From an uncultured Muribaculaceae bacterium (lineage in GTDB: Bacteria; Bacteroidota; Bacteroidia; Bacteroidales; Muribaculaceae): a stretch of DNA of 24,761 nt. Below the pieces are notes generated by a model that saw nothing but the letters and a program-made list of their open reading frames with translations, was not told the DNA's origin and did not search any database. The stretch lies in NCBI GenBank assembly GCA_910584525.1, contig CAJUAT010000044.1:1-24761 (forward strand), given 5' to 3'. The position numbers and the translations under genes are program-made. This document shows positions 17,679 through 24,761 of the stretch, piece after piece (position 1 is the first letter of the stretch; every line of letters begins with the position of its first letter).

Positions 17679-18875
17679 ATGAGAGTACTGCTGATATCAC
17701 AATATTTCTACCCTGAAGAGTTCAAATGCAACGACATAGCGTTTGAGCTGTCGCGGCGCGGACATGATGTGACGGTACTCACGGGCATACCCAATTACCC
17801 CAAGGGAAAATACTTTCCGGGTTACGGCGTGCTTCGCAAACGGCGTGAAGTAATCGATGGGGTGAAAGTGGTGCGGGCGCTTACCGTGCCACGCAAGAGC
17901 GGCTCGGGGAAATGGCTGGCCATGAATTATCTGTCGTATGCCTTTTTCGCCACTGTCAACGCCGTAGGCATGGCTTTCCGGGGCAATTATGACGCCATCT
18001 TCGTACATGAGACATCGCCCGTGACCGTAGGCATTCCCGCCGTGATTTACAAGAAAATAAAGAAGATTCCCCTCTATTTCTGGGTTCTCGACCTATGGCC
18101 CGAAAGCCTTGAGGCTGCCGGCGGCATCAAAAACAAAAGGATTCTTAACGCCTTCGGGGGGCTCACGAAGTGGATTTACCGCAATTCCTCACGTATACTG
18201 ATAAGCTCCAGGAGCTTCGCGACTGCGATATCACGTATGGGCGACTTCTCGGGGAAAGTGGAATATTTTCCGAACTGGGGGGAGAGGGAGATATCGCGGC
18301 CGAGCGGCGAGCTGCCTGTGGGGATGCCCGAGGGCTTCAACGTGGTGTTCACCGGCAACATCGGCGAGGCGCAGGATATGCCCCATATTCTGGAGGCCGC
18401 CCGGCTCCTAAAGGACAGCAATGTCAACATCATCCTGATAGGTGAGGGCCGCAAACGCGCATGGCTGGAAAAACAGATTGCCGCCATGGGCCTCACCAAT
18501 CTGTATTGTCCCGGACGCTTCCCCCGCGAAACGATGCCCGGCTTCTACGAGGCTGCCGACGTGCTCTTCTTCTCATTGAAAAAGGAACCGGTATTCGCGC
18601 TGACATGTCCGGCAAAGGTACAGGCTTATATGTCGTCGGGCAAGCCGATAGTGGCCATGATCGACGGCGACGCCGCAAGGGTGATAGAAGATGCCGGTTG
18701 CGGCTGGTCGGTACCCGCCGAGGATGCCCGCGGTCTCGCCGACCTGCTCTTGCGCCTGTCAAATACCGACAAGAAAATTTTCGAGCAGAAGGGCAAAGCA
18801 GGGCTGGAATATTACAGAAAACATTTCGACTACCGCACCTGCATCGACAATCTCGAAAGAATGTTGACGGAATGA
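17679..18875 (+). CDS. wbuB: WbuB-like glycosyltransferase (probable L-FucNAc transferase)
   Basis: This 398-aa GT4/GT-B enzyme has the WbuB-style opening 'VLLISQYFYPEEFKCNDIA', then 'VTVLTGIPNYPKG' and 'WVLDLWPESLEAAGG'. The C-terminal half has 'GNIGEAQDMPHILEAA' and 'FALTCPAKVQAYMSSGKPI'. In enterobacterial O-antigen loci wbuB is the usual companion of fnlABC and is credited with transferring L-FucNAc. The same linkage here supports that role, although the acceptor is unknown. It would act at the cytoplasmic membrane on the lipid-linked unit. It begins 10 bp after fnlC and ends 13 bp before another GT4 gene. Confidence 0.87.
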   Translation: MRVLLISQYFYPEEFKCNDIAFELSRRGHDVTVLTGIPNYPKGKYFPGYGVLRKRREVIDGVKVVRALTVPRKSGSGKWLAMNYLSYAFFATVNAVGMAFRGNYDAIFVHETSPVTVGIPAVIYKKIKKIPLYFWVLDLWPESLEAAGGIKNKRILNAFGGLTKWIYRNSSRILISSRSFATAISRMGDFSGKVEYFPNWGEREISRPSGELPVGMPEGFNVVFTGNIGEAQDMPHILEAARLLKDSNVNIILIGEGRKRAWLEKQIAAMGLTNLYCPGRFPRETMPGFYEAADVLFFSLKKEPVFALTCPAKVQAYMSSGKPIVAMIDGDAARVIEDAGCGWSVPAEDARGLADLLLRLSNTDKKIFEQKGKAGLEYYRKHFDYRTCIDNLERMLTE

Positions 18876-18888
18876 TTCCCTGCCCGCT

Positions 18889-20124
18889 ATGAAAACGAAT
18901 ATACTGTTCGTGGGAAGATTCTATCCCAAGGGAATATTGGATACGATTGTCGCCGACACGCGGGGCGCCGTGGGTTTCTCCAACCATAATTTCGAGAAGT
19001 CGCTCATCGAGGGCTTTTCGAGGGCTGAGGATGTTGAGCTGAGGGTGGTGACGGCACCCATGGTGTTTTCATATCCCCACAACAACCGGCGTCCATTCAT
19101 ACGCAAGGAACATTACCTGGAAGGGAACCATACTGTGCGCAGCATAGGATTCTGCAATGTCGCGGCCCTGAACATACTCTCGGAGCGTATGGCGCTGACC
19201 AAGGCTATACGAAAGGAATTAAAGGCGTTCGCGGGCGAGGAATTGACCGTGGTGGTCAATACCCCTTCGCTGATACTGTCGTCGGCACTTTTCAAGGCCA
19301 TGGAGGGAGTTGGCAACAAAAACATCAGAACCCTGCTGATAGTTCCCGACATTCCGGAATGCATGGTTGAGATGGATGGGCGCATGAGTATGAAGAACAG
19401 GCTCGTCAGCGTCATGAACCGGCGCACCAGGGAATATTCGCTCCGATACGACAAGTACGTATATCTCACCGGGGCCATGGATGATTTCTATCATGCCGGT
19501 CCGGGCAGGTCGATGGTGATGGAGGGACTTGTGGACGACCGGCGTGTGACGCCTGAGAAGGCGACTGAGGCGACGAAGTCGGCGGCGAAAGAGATTATAC
19601 TGTACACGGGTACATTGCGCCGGATTTTCGGCGTGACATTCCTCGCCGATGTTTTCGAGAAAGGGTGTTTTCCCGATACCGAGCTTTGGATCTGCGGGTC
19701 GGGCGAGACTGCCGAAGAACTTGCTGAACGTGCCCGCAGAAATCCGAATATCAAGTTTTTCGGACTGGTTGACTCGGGGCGTGCCCTGGAACTGCAACGT
19801 CAGGCCACGATACTGGCCAATCCCCGGCCGTCGGAGGGAAACTATACACGTTATTCATTCCCGTCGAAGACGCTGGAATATCTGCTGGCGGGCAAGACGG
19901 TGGTGATGAACAGGCTGCCTGGCATCCCGGCAGAGTACGACGGCTATCTGCATTATCCGGCCGACGAGAGCCGTGAAGCCTGGATAGCCAAGATCAGGGA
20001 GATAATGTCTATGCGTGCCGAGGATAGGGAGCAGCGCGACAAAGCCGGCCGCGCCTTCATCATCGGCAACAAGACGGCTTCGAGACAGTGCCGACGCATT
20101 GTAGACTTCATCAACCGACACTGA
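18889..20124 (+). CDS. Glycosyltransferase, GT4-like
   Basis: This 411-aa protein is recognised as GT-B by its C-terminal half: 'IILYTGTLRRIFGVTFLAD', 'ELWICGSGETAEELAE', 'IKFFGLVDSGRALELQRQATILANPR' and 'YSFPSKTLEYLLAGKTVVM'. The last provides the acidic and nucleotide-contact positions of GT4-like transferases. The N-terminal half has 'TVVVNTPSLIL' and 'LLIVPDIPECM'. Sugar and linkage are unknown. It is the last gene of the operon that starts at 8974. No terminator hairpin follows, only a new promoter for the next gene, so read-through into 20186 is possible. Confidence 0.83.
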   Translation: MKTNILFVGRFYPKGILDTIVADTRGAVGFSNHNFEKSLIEGFSRAEDVELRVVTAPMVFSYPHNNRRPFIRKEHYLEGNHTVRSIGFCNVAALNILSERMALTKAIRKELKAFAGEELTVVVNTPSLILSSALFKAMEGVGNKNIRTLLIVPDIPECMVEMDGRMSMKNRLVSVMNRRTREYSLRYDKYVYLTGAMDDFYHAGPGRSMVMEGLVDDRRVTPEKATEATKSAAKEIILYTGTLRRIFGVTFLADVFEKGCFPDTELWICGSGETAEELAERARRNPNIKFFGLVDSGRALELQRQATILANPRPSEGNYTRYSFPSKTLEYLLAGKTVVMNRLPGIPAEYDGYLHYPADESREAWIAKIREIMSMRAEDREQRDKAGRAFIIGNKTASRQCRRIVDFINRH

Positions 20125-20133
20125 AAGAATATT

Positions 20134-20164
20134 TTTGCGTTATCGTGTTTAATCGCTAATTTTG
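20134..20164 (+). promoter_or_regulatory. Near-perfect Bacteroidales promoter for the last glycosyltransferase
   Basis: TTTG (20134-20137) and TAATTTTG (20157-20164) are exact matches to the TTTG / TAnnTTTG consensus with 19 bp between them. Transcription would start near 20169. The coding start is therefore the ATG at 20186, and the TTG at 20162 inside the -7 box is excluded. Confidence 0.82.
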
Positions 20165-20185
20165 CGATGTGAAGATTCATCGGTT

Positions 20186-21247
20186 ATGAAAGTTGCCTTG
20201 ATTACCGGAGCTAACCTATGGTTTACTCCTTATTTGAACAACTATACAACTGTACTGGATGCCTTGGGAGTGGATTATGACATCATCAGCTGGAACAGGG
20301 ACGGCTCTGACGCTCCGTCCGGCATTCAGTATACAAGACAATCGGACATTGACAAAACCAAGGTCCTTAAATTGTTTGACTTCCTTAGATTTGTCGAATT
20401 TGTAAAATCGGCCGTAGTCAAAGGCAAATATGACAGACTGGTGGTATTCGGGTCTCAGGTTTCCGTCTTTCTGGGCAAATTTCTAAAATCGAAATATAAC
20501 GGCAATTATATAATAGACCTTCGTGACCTGTCGGTGGAACAGATTCCCGTAATCGACCGAGTTTACGCCTCCATTTTGGATCACAGCTTTACCAATGTCA
20601 TATCATCGCCAGGTTTTGCAGACTGTATCAAAGGGGAACATAAGTTCACACTCAACCATAATTTCAACCCTACTGAGGAACTGCTTGCCAATCGTCGCAA
20701 CCCGGTGGAATGGAGCAGAAGACCAGTGGAAGTCCTCACGATAGGCGGAATCCGGAATTTTGATTCCAATTCCGAAGTAATCAGGGCTTTGTCGAATAAG
20801 GAAAATTTCCGACTTGCTTTTGTGGGTAAAGGATATGCCGCCAAACCGCTCGAGGAATTCGCCCGTAAGACAGGTTGCCGAAATATCCGTTTTGAAGGAT
20901 ATTATCCCAAGAATAAAGAGAAAGATTATATTATCGGCTCGTCGTGGATAAATATATTTTATCCCTCTGTAAAATCACACACCTCTTCTCTTTCCAACCG
21001 ACTCTACTCTTCTCTCATTTACAAGCGCCCCATGATTGTGTCTGCCAACAGTATTCATGGCAAATACATTACAGAATATAATCTCGGCCTCGCCGTGGAG
21101 AACACCGACAACCTAGATGCACGTATACTACGCTGGATGGAGGAGAACAGTTTCGACGACTATTGCGCCAGAGCTGATGCCCTCTTCGACGCGTTCCTTG
21201 CCGATCAGCAGACTTTCAAGGAGAAAGTGACGGAGTTCTGCATCTGA
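20186..21247 (+). CDS. Glycosyltransferase, GT-B type (capsule-associated, divergent)
   Basis: This 353-aa protein starts at the ATG following its own promoter, and the first residues 'MKVALITGANLWFTPYLNNY' look like a GT-B N-terminal strand. Later 'RLVVFGSQVSVFLGKFL' and 'GNYIIDLRDLS' fit the donor-side layout. The C-terminal half has 'FRLAFVGKGYAAKPLEEFA', 'IRFEGYYPKN' and 'LSNRLYSSLIYKRPMIVS', as in GT4-like enzymes. The sugar used is unknown. The gene is AT-richer than the upstream operon, has its own promoter and ends 2 bp from the stop of the opposing flippase, so it may be a later addition to the locus. The 8-residue extension to 20162 is rejected because it overlaps the promoter. Confidence 0.75.
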   Translation: MKVALITGANLWFTPYLNNYTTVLDALGVDYDIISWNRDGSDAPSGIQYTRQSDIDKTKVLKLFDFLRFVEFVKSAVVKGKYDRLVVFGSQVSVFLGKFLKSKYNGNYIIDLRDLSVEQIPVIDRVYASILDHSFTNVISSPGFADCIKGEHKFTLNHNFNPTEELLANRRNPVEWSRRPVEVLTIGGIRNFDSNSEVIRALSNKENFRLAFVGKGYAAKPLEEFARKTGCRNIRFEGYYPKNKEKDYIIGSSWINIFYPSVKSHTSSLSNRLYSSLIYKRPMIVSANSIHGKYITEYNLGLAVENTDNLDARILRWMEENSFDDYCARADALFDAFLADQQTFKEKVTEFCI

Positions 21248-21249
21248 CA

Positions 21250-22776
21250 TCAGGCGCGCTGTCTGAACCTTGCCACAAGCAATCTCACCTCCTCCCTTTC
21301 ATTAGGAGCGAGTCCAAACTGCCAAGTGCTACATAAGAGTGTTGTCGTTGTAACCGCAATACATATGCATAGCCTCACGAATCCATCCGTCAATATCAGC
21401 CGAGTAATAAAGCCCGCAGTCAATGTAAAGGCAGCAACAAGCATAACAGGTATAAGGACAACCCGAATGAATGCCTTTATATCGAGTCCACAGTCTCTGG
21501 CCGAATAATACATTATCACGATATTGCCCCCGACAGCCCATATTGTTATCATGGGAATATACAGCCAATAAGGATTGCCTCCAAGTTCAAATGCCACCCA
21601 CGTACATGCCAGAGGTAGAATATTGGCAATACTCTTGTATATGGCGTAATGCTTGATGTTGCCATCGGCATATATAGCCGTTGACAGAGGTGCGGTTATC
21701 TCGGTAATAATGGTGGTGGTGATAATCATCACACAGAAGGGAGCTGTCCATTGGGGAACTACTTTAAGCCATAACTCCAATATATAATCAATCTCCACCA
21801 TGCAAGGAATAGCAAACAGCATTATGAGTACGGTAGACAGCTTTGCACTCGACATCGATATTGCATTCATCGAATCAATGTTTCGGCTGCCAGCCTTCTT
21901 CACGATAACCGGATTGACAGCCTTCATGAGGTTGAGTGAGAAAGACGACATATAACCGTTAAGCTGGTTGGCCACACCTTGAGCTGCGTTGAGAACACTC
22001 CCGAAGAAATGGTTAAGCACCAGACCTATGCCCTGAAATGTAAGCAGACTTGACACCGCTGTCAGGAAATTCCACCCGGAAAAAGTGGCTATCTCTTTTA
22101 TTTTCCGCACACTCCAGTACCGTTTGGGAGCTATCACGCATTCACGATAATGCCGGTGACAATAAAATTTTGTTATCGTGAGCGTTATAAGCGGAATGGC
22201 AGCCATCATAGATCCGTAAAGGATGAGCCTGTCAGTGTCGGCGAATACCACCAACCAGGCTATGCCAAGGCGTAGCGATGCATCAAGAATACTGATATAA
22301 GAATAATATTTCATATTCTCGTGGGCGTTCAGCATTGCATCGTAGGGTACATTGATAATAGTAAGCACGGTGCTGGCTATCAAAGCATAATAAATGATTT
22401 TGGCTGACAGGATTCGATCAGGAGGAATGCTGAGCCAATAAGAGAACATTGGATTCATAATCGCCAACAGCAGCAATGACGTCGCTACCGCTATTGCCAC
22501 ATGAAGAACAAGACTGATATTGAAAACCTGTTTCTGATTTTCAAGAATCCCCTCTCCAAGAGAGTACGACATGAATCTTTGTGTGGCGTTGGCTAACGTT
22601 GAATTAAGAAATCCCATCATCGCTATAGAGCCGCCTATGATATTGAAAATACCGAAGTCGGTTTCGCCTAATGACGATAATACTATCCTTGTAGTCCATA
22701 ATGAAAATATTACCGTAATTCCCATCTTCAGATATAGGAATCCGGTGTTTTTGACAATCCGTGATGATGTTGACAT
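21250..22776 (-). CDS. Second Wzx-type oligosaccharide flippase
   Basis: This 508-aa protein has many hydrophobic segments and the MOP/Wzx opening 'KNTGFLYLKMGITVIFSLW', then 'LGETDFGIFNIIGG' and 'NATQRFMSYSLGEG'. 'FGSVLNAAQGVANQL' occurs in the middle. It is paralogous to the flippase at 10236-11756 but clearly diverged and AT-richer. It would move a lipid-linked glycan across the inner membrane; whether it serves the same polymer is unknown. It lies 43 bp after the Na+/Ca2+ exchanger gene on the same strand and may be co-transcribed with it. No separate promoter of the TAnnTTTG type is visible in the gap. Its 3' end converges on the preceding glycosyltransferase with only 2 bp between stops. 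Confidence 0.86.
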   Translation of the reverse strand: MSTSSRIVKNTGFLYLKMGITVIFSLWTTRIVLSSLGETDFGIFNIIGGSIAMMGFLNSTLANATQRFMSYSLGEGILENQKQVFNISLVLHVAIAVATSLLLLAIMNPMFSYWLSIPPDRILSAKIIYYALIASTVLTIINVPYDAMLNAHENMKYYSYISILDASLRLGIAWLVVFADTDRLILYGSMMAAIPLITLTITKFYCHRHYRECVIAPKRYWSVRKIKEIATFSGWNFLTAVSSLLTFQGIGLVLNHFFGSVLNAAQGVANQLNGYMSSFSLNLMKAVNPVIVKKAGSRNIDSMNAISMSSAKLSTVLIMLFAIPCMVEIDYILELWLKVVPQWTAPFCVMIITTTIITEITAPLSTAIYADGNIKHYAIYKSIANILPLACTWVAFELGGNPYWLYIPMITIWAVGGNIVIMYYSARDCGLDIKAFIRVVLIPVMLVAAFTLTAGFITRLILTDGFVRLCICIAVTTTTLLCSTWQFGLAPNEREEVRLLVARFRQRA

Positions 22777-22819
22777 ATTATGCTATTGGGGTTCCTTAAT
22801 ATCTCCGTGAATCATCTTT

Positions 22820-23788
22820 TCAGCCATTCATTATCAGGAATGCGGTATATCCTATATAACAGGCTGTGAGGATGGCTCCCTCGGTGCGGGTGAAGGTGCG
22901 TTCTCTGAAGAACCAGCCGAAGAGCCAGAAGAGGAGACTGGCTGCCGTAAGCACGAGCAGGTCTGTCTCGGTGATCTTGCCGAACTGCAGCGGGGTGACC
23001 GTTGCCGACACGCCGAGCACCATGAAGATGTTGAAGATATTGCTGCCGATCACATTGCCTACGGCCATGCCTGAGTGACCTTTGACTGCCGACACTATCG
23101 AGGTGGCCAGCTCGGGCAGCGAGGTGCCTGCCGCAACTATCGTAAGGCCTATCACGGCGTCGCTGACCCCCAGCCCGCGGGCTATGCCCGACGCTCCCTC
23201 CACAAACCAGTTGCCGCCGAACACCAGACCGCAGAGGCCGCCGACAATCCATAACGCCGCCTTCCATAACGGCATCTCCTTCTTCGCCGCCGTATCCGTC
23301 GGAGGTTCGGCCGCCACGGGCGTCTGACGCGCCTGTGCAAAGGTGTAGCGCATGAAGATAGCGAAGAAGAGCAGCAGCAGAATACCGCCGATACGCCCTA
23401 TCTCGCGTGGCGACGAATCGCCGAGCCAGGGACCGCTCCCCATGGCCAGCAACGCCAGCGACGACACTATCACCAACGGTATGTCGGACATCATCAGGCT
23501 TTTACCTACCTTGATGGGGCGTATCATGGCCGTGACACCGATAATCATCAGGATGTTGAAGATATTGCTGCCCACCACATTACCTATGGCCAGCTCGCCG
23601 CTCCCGTCGATAGCCGAGAGGAGACTTATCACCAGTTCGGGGGCGGAAGTGCCGAAAGCCACAACGGTAAGGCCTATCACAAGGTCGGAGACACCCCATC
23701 GGCGCGCCACGGATGCCGACCCGTCGGTAAGCACATTGGCCCCGGCAAGTATCAGCACAAGGCCACCTACAAGCATCAATATATCCAT
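22820..23788 (-). CDS. yrbG: CaCA-family Na+/Ca2+ exchanger (YrbG type)
   Basis: This 322-aa inner-membrane antiporter is predicted to expel Ca2+ in exchange for Na+. It shows the family's internal duplication. The two alpha-repeats are 'LVIGLTVVAFGTSAPELVIS' followed by 'GNVVGSNIFNI', and 'AVIGLTIVAAGTSLPELATS' followed by 'GNVIGSNIFNI'. The conserved Glu of each GTS.PE motif is the ion ligand. About ten membrane segments flank a polar loop near residues 150-170. Length equals that of E. coli YrbG. It is a housekeeping-type gene with GC-rich codons, unlike the flippase 43 bp downstream, and it marks the edge of the variable polysaccharide locus. No TAnnTTTG promoter was found in the 140 bp between it and the tRNA promoter. 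Confidence 0.93.
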   Translation of the reverse strand: MDILMLVGGLVLILAGANVLTDGSASVARRWGVSDLVIGLTVVAFGTSAPELVISLLSAIDGSGELAIGNVVGSNIFNILMIIGVTAMIRPIKVGKSLMMSDIPLVIVSSLALLAMGSGPWLGDSSPREIGRIGGILLLLFFAIFMRYTFAQARQTPVAAEPPTDTAAKKEMPLWKAALWIVGGLCGLVFGGNWFVEGASGIARGLGVSDAVIGLTIVAAGTSLPELATSIVSAVKGHSGMAVGNVIGSNIFNIFMVLGVSATVTPLQFGKITETDLLVLTAASLLFWLFGWFFRERTFTRTEGAILTACYIGYTAFLIMNG

Positions 23789-23927
23789 TTCTCTCTGTTT
23801 TCAGTGGAGGCCGGCTGCAGCGGGCCTGACTTCGGGTTTAGAGCGGCAACCAATGAGCGAGTTGCCCGATAGAATAACGGAGAGGGAAGAGAATATAGGC
23901 GAAAAAATGATAAAAAATTTGTTAATA

Positions 23928-23960
23928 ATTTGGATAAGTGAGGAAAAGGGGTTAATTTTG
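23928..23960 (+). promoter_or_regulatory. Promoter of the tRNA-Pro/tRNA-Leu unit
   Basis: TTTG (23928-23931) is followed 21 bp later by TAATTTTG (23953-23960), a good Bacteroidales -33/-7 pair. The mature tRNA-Pro begins 10 bp after the -7 box, leaving a very short leader. Confidence 0.75.
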
Positions 23961-23970
23961 CGGTGTTTTT

Positions 23971-24048
23971 CGGGGCGTAGCGCAGTCCGGTTAGCGCACC
24001 TGCTTTGGGAGCAGGGGGTCGAAGGTTCGAATCCTTTCACCCCGACCA
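23971..24048 (+). tRNA. tRNA-Pro (UGG)
   Basis: The sequence folds as a tRNA with D arm, anticodon arm CCTGC-TTTGGGA-GCAGG (anticodon TGG), T arm around GGTTCGAATCC and an encoded CCA. It reads proline CCN codons. The acceptor stem 5' CGGGGCG pairs with 3' CACCCCG except for one C-A opposition at positions 6-67. All other stems are intact. It lies 31 bp upstream of the tRNA-Leu gene and probably shares its transcript. Confidence 0.95.
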
Positions 24049-24079
24049 GGCTGAGATACACAGTCGGAAAATAAAAAAA

Positions 24080-24160
24080 GCCCAGGTGGCGGAATGGTAG
24101 ACGCGCTCGTTTCAGGTGCGAGTGCCGCGAGGCGTGTAGGTTCGACTCCTATTCTGGGCA
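24080..24160 (+). tRNA. tRNA-Leu (CAG)
   Basis: This is a class II tRNA with acceptor GCCCAGG / TCTGGGC and anticodon loop TTCAGGT, giving anticodon CAG for leucine CTG codons. It has a long variable arm (TGCCGCGAGGCGTG) and the T arm GTAGG-TTCGACT-CCTAT. The discriminator A at 24160 is followed by CCC, so the CCA end is not encoded, unlike in the neighbouring tRNA-Pro. Confidence 0.95.
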
Positions 24161-24167
24161 CCCCAAG

Positions 24168-24206
24168 AGCGACTTAACAAAGTGTCAATCACCAAGTTAA
24201 GTCGCT
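24168..24206 (+). terminator. Terminator hairpin after the tRNA pair
   Basis: The arms 24168-24178 and 24196-24206 are perfectly complementary over 11 bp (core GCGACTTAAC / GTTAAGTCGC), with a 17-base loop and the T-rich stretch TTCTTTTAATTTTT after it. It begins 8 bp after the tRNA-Leu discriminator base and fits a Rho-independent terminator. Confidence 0.75.
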
Positions 24207-24219
24207 TCTTTTAATTTTT

Positions 24220-24237
24220 ACGTGCATATTACGTGCA
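24220..24237. repeat. Direct repeat ACGTGCA downstream of tRNA-Leu
   Basis: ACGTGCA occurs twice (24220-24226 and 24231-24237), separated by TATT, in AT-rich DNA 60 bp after tRNA-Leu. Paired short repeats beside a tRNA 3' end resemble accessory binding sites of tyrosine recombinases, but no integrase is visible in the window, so the role is only suggested. Confidence 0.3.
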
Positions 24238-24386
24238 AAAGGTCCGCACGCAGCTCCCAATCATTTTTGATCATCATCTACTCATTCCATATATATGTTG
24301 TCTGTAAATACGGCGGGTATTAGAATTTCTATGTGTATATACTATCCTACCTAACCAAAATTAATCCCGTGAAGTAAGCTTATCGC

Positions 24387-24731
24387 TTAATGATATATCT
24401 TGCCATATTTAAGAAACTCAGCCAGTCTCTTTCTATCTCTTACATCTGATATGGTACGTTTTGCCTTCAGAATACGAGCACGAAGAATGCTCTTATTTCT
24501 TATAAGTTGATGCGTAATTGCTGGCGAATTACATATTCTTGCAGCTTTTTGGGCATATGTCCAGAAATTTCCAAAAGACTTTACTCTTGTATTAATAAAA
24601 AACGACCGGTCCAATCTACTCCTTCGGAAAATATTATGCCGTTTACTACCTATAGGTGTATATTTTTTCAGTAATTGTTGAACGAACAATACACCACCTG
24701 TTTTATGGGTCAAGCCGAAAAGCCGGTGCAT
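24387..24731 (-). CDS. Small unrecognised ORF (114 aa) in AT-rich flank
   Basis: I do not recognise this gene. The frame encodes a very basic protein, rich in Arg and Lys throughout and without a signal peptide or membrane segment. The end 'ARILKAKRTISDVRDRKRLAEFL' could form a charged helix. The DNA is distinctly AT-richer than the cluster upstream, and the ORF is the only long frame in the last 500 bp, which mildly favours a real gene. No TAnnTTTG promoter is visible in the 30 bases available upstream of its ATG. It could be a small protein of a mobile element, a remnant, or chance. Confidence 0.35.
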   Translation of the reverse strand: MHRLFGLTHKTGGVLFVQQLLKKYTPIGSKRHNIFRRSRLDRSFFINTRVKSFGNFWTYAQKAARICNSPAITHQLIRNKSILRARILKAKRTISDVRDRKRLAEFLKYGKIYH

Positions 24732-24761
24732 TTGTTAAAATTGAAGATTAGAAATGTTAAA

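Noticed and set aside
22812..23267. A 151-residue minus-strand frame overlapping the exchanger gene
   Set aside because: It is out of frame with the exchanger, whose two GTS.PE repeats are intact, and its own translation is low-complexity and Arg-rich.
23801..24061. An 86-residue minus-strand frame containing 'GVKGFEPSTPCSQSRCA'
   Set aside because: It is the antisense translation of tRNA-Pro, a well-known source of spurious hypothetical proteins.

Overview
The window looks like chromosomal DNA of a gut Bacteroidales, probably Muribaculaceae-like. The evidence is: no Shine-Dalgarno sequences ahead of clear starts; promoters of the TTTG-N19-21-TAnnTTTG type; secreted proteins ending in 'DLQGLRV...GIYI.R.G' or type IX secretion-like tails; and an EpsG-type polymerase with a GT4-rich capsule operon. 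The taxonomy is inferred from style, not from a marker gene.

Layout. (1) Positions 1-8806: the last 25 codons of an upstream gene, then three large secreted proteins in a tight + strand run: a 1100-aa multidomain Fn3/anchor-J/carboxypeptidase-regulatory protein, a 550-aa leucine-rich-repeat protein and a 1234-aa GLUG beta-solenoid protein. A strong terminator follows at 8837-8869. (2) Positions 8914-20124: a new promoter drives nine close-packed + strand genes for a Wzx/Wzy-type surface polysaccharide: UDP-glucose dehydrogenase, flippase, GT4, EpsG-type polymerase, the UDP-L-FucNAc trio FnlA-FnlB-FnlC, a WbuB-like L-FucNAc transferase and another GT4. (3) Positions 20134-22776: an AT-richer part with a further glycosyltransferase behind its own near-perfect promoter, converging (2 bp between stops) on a second flippase on the - strand. 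(4) Positions 22820-23788: a CaCA-family Na+/Ca2+ exchanger (YrbG type), - strand, 43 bp upstream of the second flippase. (5) Positions 23928-24206: a promoter, tRNA-Pro(UGG), tRNA-Leu(CAG) and a terminator hairpin. (6) Positions 24207-24761: AT-rich DNA with a small unrecognised - strand ORF, possibly the edge of an integrated element.

How the genes fit together. The polysaccharide operon makes UDP-GlcA (Ugd) and UDP-L-FucNAc (FnlA, B, C). It transfers sugars with WbuB and other GT4 enzymes, flips the lipid-linked unit with Wzx and polymerises it with Wzy. No initiating sugar-phosphate transferase, chain-length regulator or export channel is visible, so those steps must be encoded elsewhere. 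The three secreted proteins probably use a shared C-terminal signal to reach the surface. I found no clearly new biological system. The points most worth a second look are the Cys-x-Asn ladder of the GLUG protein, the second flippase/glycosyltransferase pair, the C-A mismatch in tRNA-Pro and the compositional change after tRNA-Leu.
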